In this document: one piece after another, positions 56,468 through 64,000 of the stretch
Position numbering within the stretch: position 1 is the stretch's first letter
How the letters are laid out: every line of letters starts with the position of its first letter
Source: Staphylococcus durrellii
GTDB lineage: Bacteria > Bacillota > Bacilli > Staphylococcales > Staphylococcaceae
NCBI RefSeq assembly: GCF_015594545.1
Contig: NZ_JADIIO010000001.1
Location: 620,001 to 684,000, forward strand
Length of the DNA stretch: 64,000 bases
Direction: 5' to 3'
The notes under the pieces: model-generated
Told to the model about the DNA's origin: nothing
What the model saw: the letters and a program-made list of their open reading frames with translations, nothing else
Database searches by the model: none
Made by a program: the position numbers and the translations under genes

Positions 56468-57337
56468 CTACTGGTAAGCTTTGACGAACTTGTATTTTTT
56501 AAATTCGTGGTTAACATTAAAACCAAGTTCATTAAAACGCTCTACAAGTTTATTATTCTTACTTCTGATTTTAAAGTAGATTTTTTTAACATCATAGTTT
56601 TGGAATGCAAAGTGAAGTACATATTTCAGTAACTCAAATGCAATACCCTTAAAACGATAATCTGCGTGTGACGCAAAATATTTAATCTCTGCAGTTTGAT
56701 GGTTTTTGGACACTTGTAAATAGACATAACCTTTTAATAAACCTTCTGACATAAAGGTGAATAAGTGGTTATTTTCTTGTAGAGAATTTATGATTTCACT
56801 AGAAGTCATAACGTCATGCGTAAATGTATTATTATGTAATTTGTTAAAAGAACGGTAATATGCAGGATGATATTCCGTAATATTTTGTGAAGTGCCAATT
56901 TCACCCACATCGGTAGAAGTTTCTAAATAATAATCTGTAAAACTGTACGAAGCACCAATCGTTTTCATGGGTAAGTAAAAGTATTGCTGTGAGTTTTCAA
57001 ATGAAAAATTAAAATTAGTACTATCAGGTTGATCATTTGTCATTGCTTTAAAAAGCCTGTTGAAATCTTCAATACTATATTGAGTATTGGGATTGATTAA
57101 AGGCCCAATGACTTTATATTTATTGGTTTCATATGGGAAAGCCAATAACATCATTGTCATTTGATCTTCCGAATTTTGAAGTGCATATACCCCGGGGTTA
57201 TCAATAACGTCGTTAAGGAATGCGTCGAATTGGCTGTGAGCTTGAGGTAGTTTATACAAATAAGATGCCATTTCATAATTTGCAGATTCTATAAAAGAGT
57301 TGATTTGATTGATATCATTAACGTTAACTATAGTCAT
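56468..57337 (-). CDS. GNAT-family N-acetyltransferase (two-domain)
   Basis: A 289-residue protein. The C-terminal half (about 155-289) looks like a GNAT fold: YVYLQVSKNHQTAEIKYFASHADYRFKGIAFELLKYVLHFAF holds the expected acetyl-CoA loop in a divergent form, and VKKIYFKIRSKNNKLVERFNELGF is the usual last strand and helix. The N-terminal half may be a degenerate second GNAT unit. The acceptor is unknown. AAGGAGGTATTTC precedes the ATG. Confidence 0.72.
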   Translation of the reverse strand: MTIVNVNDINQINSFIESANYEMASYLYKLPQAHSQFDAFLNDVIDNPGVYALQNSEDQMTMMLLAFPYETNKYKVIGPLINPNTQYSIEDFNRLFKAMTNDQPDSTNFNFSFENSQQYFYLPMKTIGASYSFTDYYLETSTDVGEIGTSQNITEYHPAYYRSFNKLHNNTFTHDVMTSSEIINSLQENNHLFTFMSEGLLKGYVYLQVSKNHQTAEIKYFASHADYRFKGIAFELLKYVLHFAFQNYDVKKIYFKIRSKNNKLVERFNELGFNVNHEFKKYKFVKAYQ

Positions 57338-57471
57338 GAAATACCTCCTTGTTATTAAAAACAGTTGCCAGTATTTATTTTAATTATATGTATTTTTTAC
57401 ATTAAATGAAAGTTAAGATGTGCTGGATACATGTTACAATAACTATATTATACATTTGAAAGGGCGTAATT

Positions 57472-59610
57472 ATGAAATCTTTAATTTTAGCTGAGAAGCC
57501 CTCAGTAGGGAAAGATATTGCCAATGCTTTAAATATTAATACAAAACGCAATGGTTATTTTGAAAATAATAACTACATTGTAACATGGGCATTAGGGCAT
57601 TTAGTAACGAATGCAACTCCTGAGCAATACGATAAATATTATAAAGAGTGGAAATTAGCTGATTTACCTATCATACCCAATAAAATGAAAACAGTGGTAA
57701 TTAGTAAAACTAAAAAGCAATTTCAAACAGTGCAAGGACTTTTACAAAGAAACGAAGTTCAGAATATTATTATAGCTACTGATGCTGGAAGAGAAGGAGA
57801 ATTAGTTGCGCGGTTAATATTAGATAAAGCACATAATAAAAAACCTATCAAAAGATTGTGGATCAGTTCCGTAACGAAAAAAGCGATTATAGATGGATTT
57901 AAAAAGTTAAAAGATGGGCGTCAGTTTAATCATCTATACGAAGCAGCTTTAGCTCGTAGTGAAGCGGATTGGGTTGTGGGGATTAATGCCACAAGAGCTT
58001 TAACTACAAAATATGATGCGCAATTATCTTTAGGACGAGTACAAACTCCGACCATTAAATTAGTAGAAATGAGACAGTCAGAAATAAATAATTTTACTCC
58101 TGAAACTTATTATACTTTGAATATCAACGTAGATGGATTGCAATGTCAATGTATTACACCGCAACAATCAAGCACAAAAGAAGTCTACGAAAACGCAGTT
58201 AACAGCATAAAAGGTCACTCTGCAATAGTAAATTCAATCAATAGAAAGAGCAAAAAAGCCTTTCCCCCTAAATTATTTAATTTAACTGACTTACAACAAG
58301 AAGCTTACAAACGTTATCATTATGGTCCTAAAGAAACACTTAATACATTACAACAACTATACGAACGACATAAATTAGTTACCTATCCACGTACGGATGC
58401 AAATTATTTAACTGACGATATGGTAAGTACGATTAAAGATAGATTGAGAGCATTAATGGCCACAGAATATAAAGCTTTTGCTAAGGCACAAATGAGTCAA
58501 AGTTATAGTGCGAACGACCATTATATAAATAATAATAAAGTTTCTGATCACCATGCGATAATTCCAACTGAAGTTAGACCCAATATAGAAGCGTTATCGC
58601 TTAAAGAACAAAAAATTTATATGATAATAGCACAAAGATTTTTAGCTAATTTAATGCCTCCCCAAGAATATGAAGCTATTGAATTAGAATTAGTTATTAA
58701 TGATTATAAATTTGTTTATAAAGATAAAATCTCTACAAAACTAGGGTTTAAAGCGTTATTTAATAGTGAAGAAAAACCATTCATTTTAGGTTCTAAATGG
58801 CAGCAAGGTGCTAATATAAATGTAAGTAATGTAAATATTAACGAACATGAAACCACACCACCGTCTTATTTTAATGAAGGTTCATTATTGAAAGCTATGG
58901 AGAGTCCACAAAAGTTTTTCAAATTTAATAATCATAAACATAATAAAACTTTAAAAGAAGCAGGTGGCATCGGGACAGTAGCGACAAGAGCAGACATTAT
59001 AGAAAAGCTATTTAACATGAACGCCATTGAATCAAGAGAAGGTAAAATAAAAGTAACTTCTAAAGGACAACAAATATTAGAATTAGCGCCTGAACAACTT
59101 ACTTCTCCATTATTGACAGCACAGTGGGAAGACAAATTAATGATGATAGAGCAAGGAAAATATGATTCACGAAAATTTATGGACGAAATTAAATCATTTA
59201 CTGATAAAATTATAACTACTATAAAAAATAGTGAACAAAAATATAAGCATGATAATCTTACTACTACAGAATGCCCAACTTGTGGCAAGTTTATGTTAAA
59301 AGTAAATACTAAAAATGGATCGATGTTAGTTTGTCAAGATCCAAACTGTAAAACTAAAAAGAACGTACAATCAAAAACAAACGCGCGTTGTCCTAATTGT
59401 CATAAGAAAATGACTCGTTTTGGTACTAATAAAGACGCAGTATACAGATGTGTTTGTGGTCACACTGAGACTCAAATACAAATGGATAAACGTTATAAAA
59501 GTAAAAAAACTGAAAAGGTCTCTAAAAAAGACATGAAAAAATATCTTAATAATGATGAGGGTGTTGAAAATAACCCGTTCCAAGATGCTTTGAAAGGCTT
59601 AAAATTTTAA
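57472..59610 (+). CDS. topB: DNA topoisomerase III (type IA)
   Basis: A 712-residue enzyme that relaxes or decatenates DNA through a single-strand break. The TOPRIM domain starts [18 protein letters not shown], with TDAGREGE near residue 105. The catalytic tyrosine is in [13 protein letters not shown] (near 305), and the [13 protein letters not shown] block is conserved. The C terminus carries zinc-ribbon-like cysteines (CPTCGKF..CQDPNC, CPNCHKK..CVCG), variable between species. AAAGGGCGTAATT precedes the ATG. Full length. Confidence 0.94.
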   Translation: MKSLILAEKPSVGKDIANALNINTKRNGYFENNNYIVTWALGHLVTNATPEQYDKYYKEWKLADLPIIPNKMKTVVISKTKKQFQTVQGLLQRNEVQNIIIATDAGREGELVARLILDKAHNKKPIKRLWISSVTKKAIIDGFKKLKDGRQFNHLYEAALARSEADWVVGINATRALTTKYDAQLSLGRVQTPTIKLVEMRQSEINNFTPETYYTLNINVDGLQCQCITPQQSSTKEVYENAVNSIKGHSAIVNSINRKSKKAFPPKLFNLTDLQQEAYKRYHYGPKETLNTLQQLYERHKLVTYPRTDANYLTDDMVSTIKDRLRALMATEYKAFAKAQMSQSYSANDHYINNNKVSDHHAIIPTEVRPNIEALSLKEQKIYMIIAQRFLANLMPPQEYEAIELELVINDYKFVYKDKISTKLGFKALFNSEEKPFILGSKWQQGANINVSNVNINEHETTPPSYFNEGSLLKAMESPQKFFKFNNHKHNKTLKEAGGIGTVATRADIIEKLFNMNAIESREGKIKVTSKGQQILELAPEQLTSPLLTAQWEDKLMMIEQGKYDSRKFMDEIKSFTDKIITTIKNSEQKYKHDNLTTTECPTCGKFMLKVNTKNGSMLVCQDPNCKTKKNVQSKTNARCPNCHKKMTRFGTNKDAVYRCVCGHTETQIQMDKRYKSKKTEKVSKKDMKKYLNNDEGVENNPFQDALKGLKF

Positions 59611-59650
59611 CTTATTTCGAACTTAAACCAAAAAAAAGTAATAAAAGTTC
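59590..59650 (+). terminator. Weak hairpin after topB
   Basis: CGAACTT pairs with AAGTTCG over a long A-rich loop, without a T run. No purine riboswitch pattern was seen in the 113 nt before the permease. Confidence 0.35.
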
Positions 59651-59722
59651 GGATTTGCTATTGTGTTTTAAGGAGTTGGATATTAAAATATTAAGGTATT
59701 TTAATAAAAGGGAGACTTAACT

Positions 59723-61057
59723 GTGAAAAAATACTTTAAGTTTAAAGAGCATAACACAAATTTTAAAAAAGAAATTTTAGGTGGATTAACTACATTTTTA
59801 TCTATGGCTTATATTTTAGCCGTTAATCCACAAGTGTTAAGTTTAGCAGGTGTTAATGGCGCTACATCAAATATGAAGATGGACCAAGGCGCTATCTTTG
59901 TTGCGACGGCATTGGCTGCATTTGTAGGTTCATTATTTATGGGATTAATAGCTAGGTATCCAATTGCTTTGGCACCGGGAATGGGCTTAAATGCCTTTTT
60001 CGCTTTTACCGTTGTGCTAACGATGGGAATACCTTGGCAAATTGGATTAACGGGCGTGCTCTTTTCTGGTATATTCTTTGCTATTTTAACTATGACCGGG
60101 TTACGAGAAACGATAATAAATGCCATACCAAATCAAATGAAATTGGCTGTTTCAGCAGGTATCGGTTTATTTATAACGTTTGTAGGCCTACAAAGTTCAG
60201 GAATCATTGTTAAGAACAATTCAACATTAGTTACATTAGGTCATATTACTGACGGTACTGTATTGCTTACTATATTTGGCATTATAATAACGGTAGTGAT
60301 GTATGTTAAAAAAGTACCAGGTGCTATTTTTATTGGTATGATTTTGACTTCGGTTTTGGGGATGTGTACAGGCTTAATACATACACCATCAGGAGTCGTT
60401 GGTAAAATTCCTAGTATTTCACCAACTTTTGGAGCTGCTTTTGAGGCATTTAAAGATCCAGGACAATTATTCACTGTACAATTTTTAATAGTAATTTTAA
60501 CTTTCTTATTTATCGATTTCTTCGATACCGCGGGTACGCTTGTCGCCGTTGCAACACAAGCGGGCATTATGAAAGATAATAAATTGCCACGTGCAGGTAG
60601 AGCTTTGTTCTCAGATTCATTAGCAACAATTGTAGGTGCAATATTTGGTACTACAACTACTACTTCATATATTGAATCGACAGCGGGTGTTGCCGTTGGA
60701 GCAAGGACAGGATTTGCTAGTATAATAACAGGGTTTTGTTTCTTGCTCGCAATTTTCTTCAGCCCACTTATTGAGGTTGTCACTAGTGCTGTAACAACCC
60801 CGGCATTAGTCGTAGTTGGTGTGCTAATGGCTGCTAATTTTGCCGAAATAGAATGGAAAAAATTTGAAGTAGCTGTACCAGCATTTATCACAATAATAAT
60901 GATGCCATTATCATATTCTATTGCCACGGGAATTGCATGTGGATTCGTCTTTTATCCTATTACAATGTTAATTTCTAAAAGACATAAAGAAGTACATCCA
61001 ATGATGTATGGCTTAATGGTATTATTCATTCTTTACTTTATATTTGTTCACGGTTAA
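59723..61057 (+). CDS. pbuG: NCS2-type purine (hypoxanthine/guanine) permease, PbuG-like
   Basis: A 444-residue membrane transporter of the AzgA branch of the NCS2 family, 12-14 TM. The N-terminal FKEHNTNFKKEILGGLTTFLSMAYILAVNP, ALAPGMGLNAFFAF and FIDFFDTAGTLVAVATQAG are diagnostic. Hypoxanthine or guanine is the likely substrate. It is an orthologue of the permease beside the S10 operon in S. aureus. AAAAGGGAGACTTAACT precedes the GTG at 59723. It ends at a very strong terminator. Confidence 0.88.
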   Translation: MKKYFKFKEHNTNFKKEILGGLTTFLSMAYILAVNPQVLSLAGVNGATSNMKMDQGAIFVATALAAFVGSLFMGLIARYPIALAPGMGLNAFFAFTVVLTMGIPWQIGLTGVLFSGIFFAILTMTGLRETIINAIPNQMKLAVSAGIGLFITFVGLQSSGIIVKNNSTLVTLGHITDGTVLLTIFGIIITVVMYVKKVPGAIFIGMILTSVLGMCTGLIHTPSGVVGKIPSISPTFGAAFEAFKDPGQLFTVQFLIVILTFLFIDFFDTAGTLVAVATQAGIMKDNKLPRAGRALFSDSLATIVGAIFGTTTTTSYIESTAGVAVGARTGFASIITGFCFLLAIFFSPLIEVVTSAVTTPALVVVGVLMAANFAEIEWKKFEVAVPAFITIIMMPLSYSIATGIACGFVFYPITMLISKRHKEVHPMMYGLMVLFILYFIFVHG

Positions 61058-61102
61058 AAAACACCGGTCAACGCATAAATTATGCATTGACCGGTGTTTT
61101 TG
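61056..61102 (+). terminator. Terminator of the purine permease
   Basis: AAAAACACCGGTCAA pairs with TTGACCGGTGTTTTT; an inner GCATAA/TTATGC extends the stem. Confidence 0.96.
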
Positions 61103-61121
61103 TAAACCAATTGATAGAAAG

Positions 61122-61511
61122 CTATTGATTTTTGTTACGTCTATCTTCTGTATATATAACTTTTGCATTTTTGTTTGGCACGTAAATCGGTGATGACAGT
61201 ATAATAAGAAGAAAGAATAATAATAGAAAGAAAAGTATCCAGTGTACAATCATGCCGATAAACGGAATGAAAGCTATTATGGAGCCGATAATACCTAATA
61301 ATGGAATAACTGACATTGGTTTAATTGCATTTTGTCTATCTACTATTAAAATAATTATCATTACTAAATATAAAAACATATTTACGAATAAGGGTTGCCA
61401 ACTAAGACCTAATATAAAACTTCCACCTAGGAAGGGGATACCATAAAATAATTCGCTTAATAATAAAACGATACTCAATACGATTAATATATTTCTAATT
61501 CCGGATTTCAT
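61122..61511 (-). CDS. Hypothetical four-TM membrane protein
   Basis: A 129-residue protein with four TM segments and a short basic cytoplasmic tail (TEDRRNKNQ). I do not recognise the family. TTAGGTGGTGATTATAA precedes the ATG, and a TATAAT-like box lies about 30 nt further up. It is convergent with the purine permease and divergent from the S10 operon. Confidence 0.65.
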   Translation of the reverse strand: MKSGIRNILIVLSIVLLLSELFYGIPFLGGSFILGLSWQPLFVNMFLYLVMIIILIVDRQNAIKPMSVIPLLGIIGSIIAFIPFIGMIVHWILFFLLLFFLLIILSSPIYVPNKNAKVIYTEDRRNKNQ

Positions 61512-61702
61512 TTATAATCACCACCTAACACATACAATTATATAACAAGTTAAAGTACATTTATATTAATTTGAAATTAGCAAAATAATATTAAAGGGTA
61601 TCAATTTAAGTAATTTCTTAAAAAAGGTTGAAGAACATAGTAATTTCAAGTACAATGTCAAAGTATGTGTTAGACAAAAAGTGAAAAGTTTTATAGAAAA
61701 GC

Positions 61703-61731
61703 TTGATAAATCAGTGCTTTTCGTGTAACAT
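61703..61731 (+). promoter_or_regulatory. Promoter of the S10 ribosomal operon
   Basis: -35 TTGATA (61703-61708), 17 bp, -10 TAACAT (61726-61731). It lies about 140 nt upstream of rpsJ, leaving room for the leader RNA. Confidence 0.7.
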
Positions 61732-61737
61732 ATCTAA

Positions 61738-62178
<441 letters not shown>

Positions 62179-62204
62179 TAGAAAAATTAGGAGGTGGACT
62201 TTCG

Positions 62205-62867
62205 ATGACCAAAGGAATCTTAGGAAGAAAAATCGGGATGACACAAGTGTTCGGAGAGAACGGTGAATTAATCCCAGTAACTGTAGTAGAAGCAGGCCAA
62301 AACGTTGTATTACAAAAGAAAACTGAAGAAGTTGATGGATACAACGCAATTCAAGTAGGCTTTGAAGATAAAAAAGCTTACAAGAAAAATAGTAAAACTA
62401 ATAAATATGCTAGCAAACCAGCTGAAGGTCATGCTAAAAAAGCTGACACAGCACCTAAGCGCTTCATTCGTGAATTCAGAAACGTTAACGTTGATGAATA
62501 CGAAGTAGGTCAAGAAGTCTCAGTTGATAAATTTGGAACTGGCGACATCATTGATGTTACAGGCGTATCTAAAGGTAAAGGTTTCCAAGGCGCAATTAAA
62601 CGTCATGGACAAGCACGTGGACCAATGGCTCACGGTTCTCATTTCCACAGAGCACCAGGTTCAATAGGTATGGCTTCAGACGCATCAAGAGTGTTCAAAG
62701 GTCAAAAAATGCCAGGACGTATGGGTGGAAATACTGTTACAGTACAAAACTTAGAAGTCGTTCAAGTAGACACTGATAATAATGTAATTTTAGTAAAAGG
62801 TAACGTACCTGGACCTAAAAAAGGATTATTAGAAATCTCAACTTCAATAAAACAAGGTAATAAATAA
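62205..62867 (+). CDS. rplC: 50S ribosomal protein L3
   Basis: A 220-residue protein, [16 protein letters not shown] start, with [18 protein letters not shown] segment ([18 protein letters not shown]) and [19 protein letters not shown]. An early-assembly 50S protein near the peptidyl-transferase centre. TAGGAGGTGGACTTTCG precedes the ATG. Confidence 0.98.
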   Translation: MTKGILGRKIGMTQVFGENGELIPVTVVEAGQNVVLQKKTEEVDGYNAIQVGFEDKKAYKKNSKTNKYASKPAEGHAKKADTAPKRFIREFRNVNVDEYEVGQEVSVDKFGTGDIIDVTGVSKGKGFQGAIKRHGQARGPMAHGSHFHRAPGSIGMASDASRVFKGQKMPGRMGGNTVTVQNLEVVQVDTDNNVILVKGNVPGPKKGLLEISTSIKQGNK

Positions 62868-62893
62868 TAAATCACGAAAGGAGGAAAAGCATA

Positions 62894-63517
62894 ATGGCTA
62901 ATTATGATGTATTAAAAGTAGACGGAACTAAATCAGGTTCAGTTGAATTAAATGATGCAGTTTTTGCAATTGAACCAAACAAAGACGTTCTATTTGAAGC
63001 AATCACTTTACAACGTGCTTCATTACGCCAAGGTACTCATGCTGTTAAGAATCGTTCAGCAGTACGTGGTGGTGGACGTAAACCATGGAGACAAAAAGGT
63101 ACTGGACGTGCGCGTCAAGGTACAATTCGTGCGCCACAATGGCGCGGTGGTGGTATCGTATTCGGACCAACACCTAGAAGTTATGCTTATAAAATGCCTA
63201 AGAAAATGCGTCGTTTAGCTTTACGTTCAGCATTATCTTATAAAGTTCAAGAAAGTGCTTTAACAGTTGTAGATGCGTTCCAATTAGACGCACCAAAAAC
63301 TAAAGAATTTAAAGTTGCGCTTTCTAACTTAAAACAACCTAAAAAAGTATTAGTAGTTACAGATTCAGAAGATGTAAATGTTGAATTATCAGCTCGTAAC
63401 ATCCCTGGAGTTCAAGTTTCTACAGCTCAAGGGTTAAACGTATTAGACATAACAAGCGCTGACAGTGTAGTAATTACAGAATCAGCTGCTAAAAAAGTTG
63501 AGGAGGTGCTCGGATAA
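62894..63517 (+). CDS. rplD: 50S ribosomal protein L4
   Basis: A 207-residue protein. The long exit-tunnel loop is visible: [19 protein letters not shown] and SPQWRGGG-type [13 protein letters not shown]. It lines the peptide tunnel, and in related bacteria it represses its own operon through the leader. Its stop overlaps the rplW start as TAATG. AAAGGAGGAAAAGCATA precedes the ATG. Confidence 0.98.
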   Translation: MANYDVLKVDGTKSGSVELNDAVFAIEPNKDVLFEAITLQRASLRQGTHAVKNRSAVRGGGRKPWRQKGTGRARQGTIRAPQWRGGGIVFGPTPRSYAYKMPKKMRRLALRSALSYKVQESALTVVDAFQLDAPKTKEFKVALSNLKQPKKVLVVTDSEDVNVELSARNIPGVQVSTAQGLNVLDITSADSVVITESAAKKVEEVLG

Positions 63518-63792
63518 TGGAAGCAAGAGACGTTCTTAAGCGCCCCGTAATTACTGAAAAATCATCAGCTGCTATGGCTGAAGATAAATATACTTTCGAC
63601 GTAGATACTCGTGCTAACAAAACACAAGTTAAAATCGCAGTTGAAGAAATCTTTGATGTAAAAGTTGATAATGTTAACATCATCAACTACAAACCTAAGA
63701 AAAAACGTATGGGCCGTTACCAAGGCTATACAAAAAAAAGACGCGTAGCAATAGTGAAATTAAAAGAAGGATCTATCGATCTATTCAACTAA
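63517..63792 (+). CDS. rplW: 50S ribosomal protein L23
   Basis: A 91-residue protein: [20 protein letters not shown] start and [19 protein letters not shown]. It sits at the tunnel exit and docks trigger factor and SRP. Its start overlaps the rplD stop by one base; GAGGTGCTCGGATA inside rplD is the ribosome site. Confidence 0.98.
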   Translation: MEARDVLKRPVITEKSSAAMAEDKYTFDVDTRANKTQVKIAVEEIFDVKVDNVNIINYKPKKKRMGRYQGYTKKRRVAIVKLKEGSIDLFN

Positions 63793-63822
63793 AATAAATT
63801 ACCAATAAGGAGGTAAGCGACA

Positions 63823-64000
63823 ATGGCTCTAAAAAAATATAAGCCAATTACAAATGGTCGTCGTAATATGACTACGTTAGATTTCGCTGAAATCACGAAA
63901 ACTACACCTGAAAAGTCATTATTACAACCGCTACCGAAAAAAGCGGGACGTAACAACCAAGGTAAATTGACAGTTCGCCACCACGGTGGAGGACACAAAC
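63823..64000 (+). CDS. rplB: 50S ribosomal protein L2, 5' part (cut by window end)
   Basis: The first 59 residues, [20 protein letters not shown] onward to VRHHGGGHK, match L2. The frame is open at the window edge. AAGGAGGTAAGCGACA precedes the ATG. It continues the S10 operon. Confidence 0.97.
   Translation, partial: MALKKYKPITNGRRNMTTLDFAEITKTTPEKSLLQPLPKKAGRNNQGKLTVRHHGGGHK

Noticed and set aside
59611..59722. Purine riboswitch upstream of the purine permease
   Set aside because: The 112-nt spacer lacks the conserved three-way-junction bases and a terminator/antiterminator pair.
60241..60927. 228-codon open frame on the minus strand opposite the purine permease
   Set aside because: No start signal, low-complexity Thr/Ile/Val-rich product typical of the complement of a membrane-protein gene, and the opposite frame is a clear permease.

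Overview
The window is a low-GC Firmicutes chromosome segment that reads as Staphylococcus. Genus markers are FmhB/FemX (the enzyme adding the first glycine of the pentaglycine bridge), two SsaA-type CHAP secreted amidases, SarR and SarV, a FhuD2-type siderophore receptor and the RsaI small RNA locus. From memory, the order from rsaI to the ribosomal S10 operon largely follows the corresponding S. aureus segment. A complete Leloir galactose operon and a MurNAc cluster are added, which suggests a coagulase-negative species; I cannot name it from the sequence. No phage, insertion sequence, CRISPR array, tRNA or rRNA was seen.

Layout. 0-6 kb: an amino-acid permease, then the MurNAc-recycling operon mupG-murQ-murP-murR on the minus strand, behind a promoter whose downstream edge carries a perfect CcpA (cre) site. 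6-10 kb: a CPBP protease, an HTH regulator, the CcpA-type sRNA RsaI, an inositol-monophosphatase-family enzyme and an LCP cell-wall ligase. 10-14 kb: a formate dehydrogenase with its DUF1641 partner. 14-24 kb: a GH73 glucosaminidase, two oxidoreductases, an SMR efflux pair of which one member is frameshifted, two CHAP proteins with matching WalR-box promoters, an opine-dehydrogenase/NhaC pair and a decayed small membrane gene. 24-30 kb: a DoxX-like protein, sarR, an acyl-CoA dehydrogenase, Fur-boxed fhuD2, BirA-boxed bioY, a GNAT and fdhD. 30-35 kb: galR-galK-galE-galT. 35-44 kb: modABC and the molybdenum-cofactor genes moeB, moaB, moaC (opposite strand), moeA, mobB, moaE, moaD, mobA, moaA. 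44-54 kb: sarV, a MarR/MFS pair, a VOC protein, fmhB, an RND pump, small membrane proteins, a 58-residue SE1832-type protein and an AEC carrier. 54-61 kb: glcU-gdh, a GNAT, topB and a purine permease. 61.7-64 kb: the start of the S10 ribosomal operon with its leader RNA, ending inside rplB.

How the parts connect. The formate dehydrogenase, FdhD, ModABC and the Moco genes form one dispersed functional set: molybdate uptake, cofactor synthesis, sulfuration and the enzyme. The gal operon interrupts this set between fdhD and modA. Carbon control recurs: a cre on the MurNAc operon, a cre-like site on rsaI, and a cre-like site upstream of glcU.

The strongest new observation is a 24-nt pairing between the CU-rich 3' region of RsaI (8065-8088) and the ribosome-binding region of glcU (56162-56185): 19 Watson-Crick pairs, 4 G-U pairs and one mismatch. 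RsaI is known in S. aureus to repress a glcU mRNA, so this is a concrete prediction that the circuit is conserved here. I did not find a wholly new multi-gene system.
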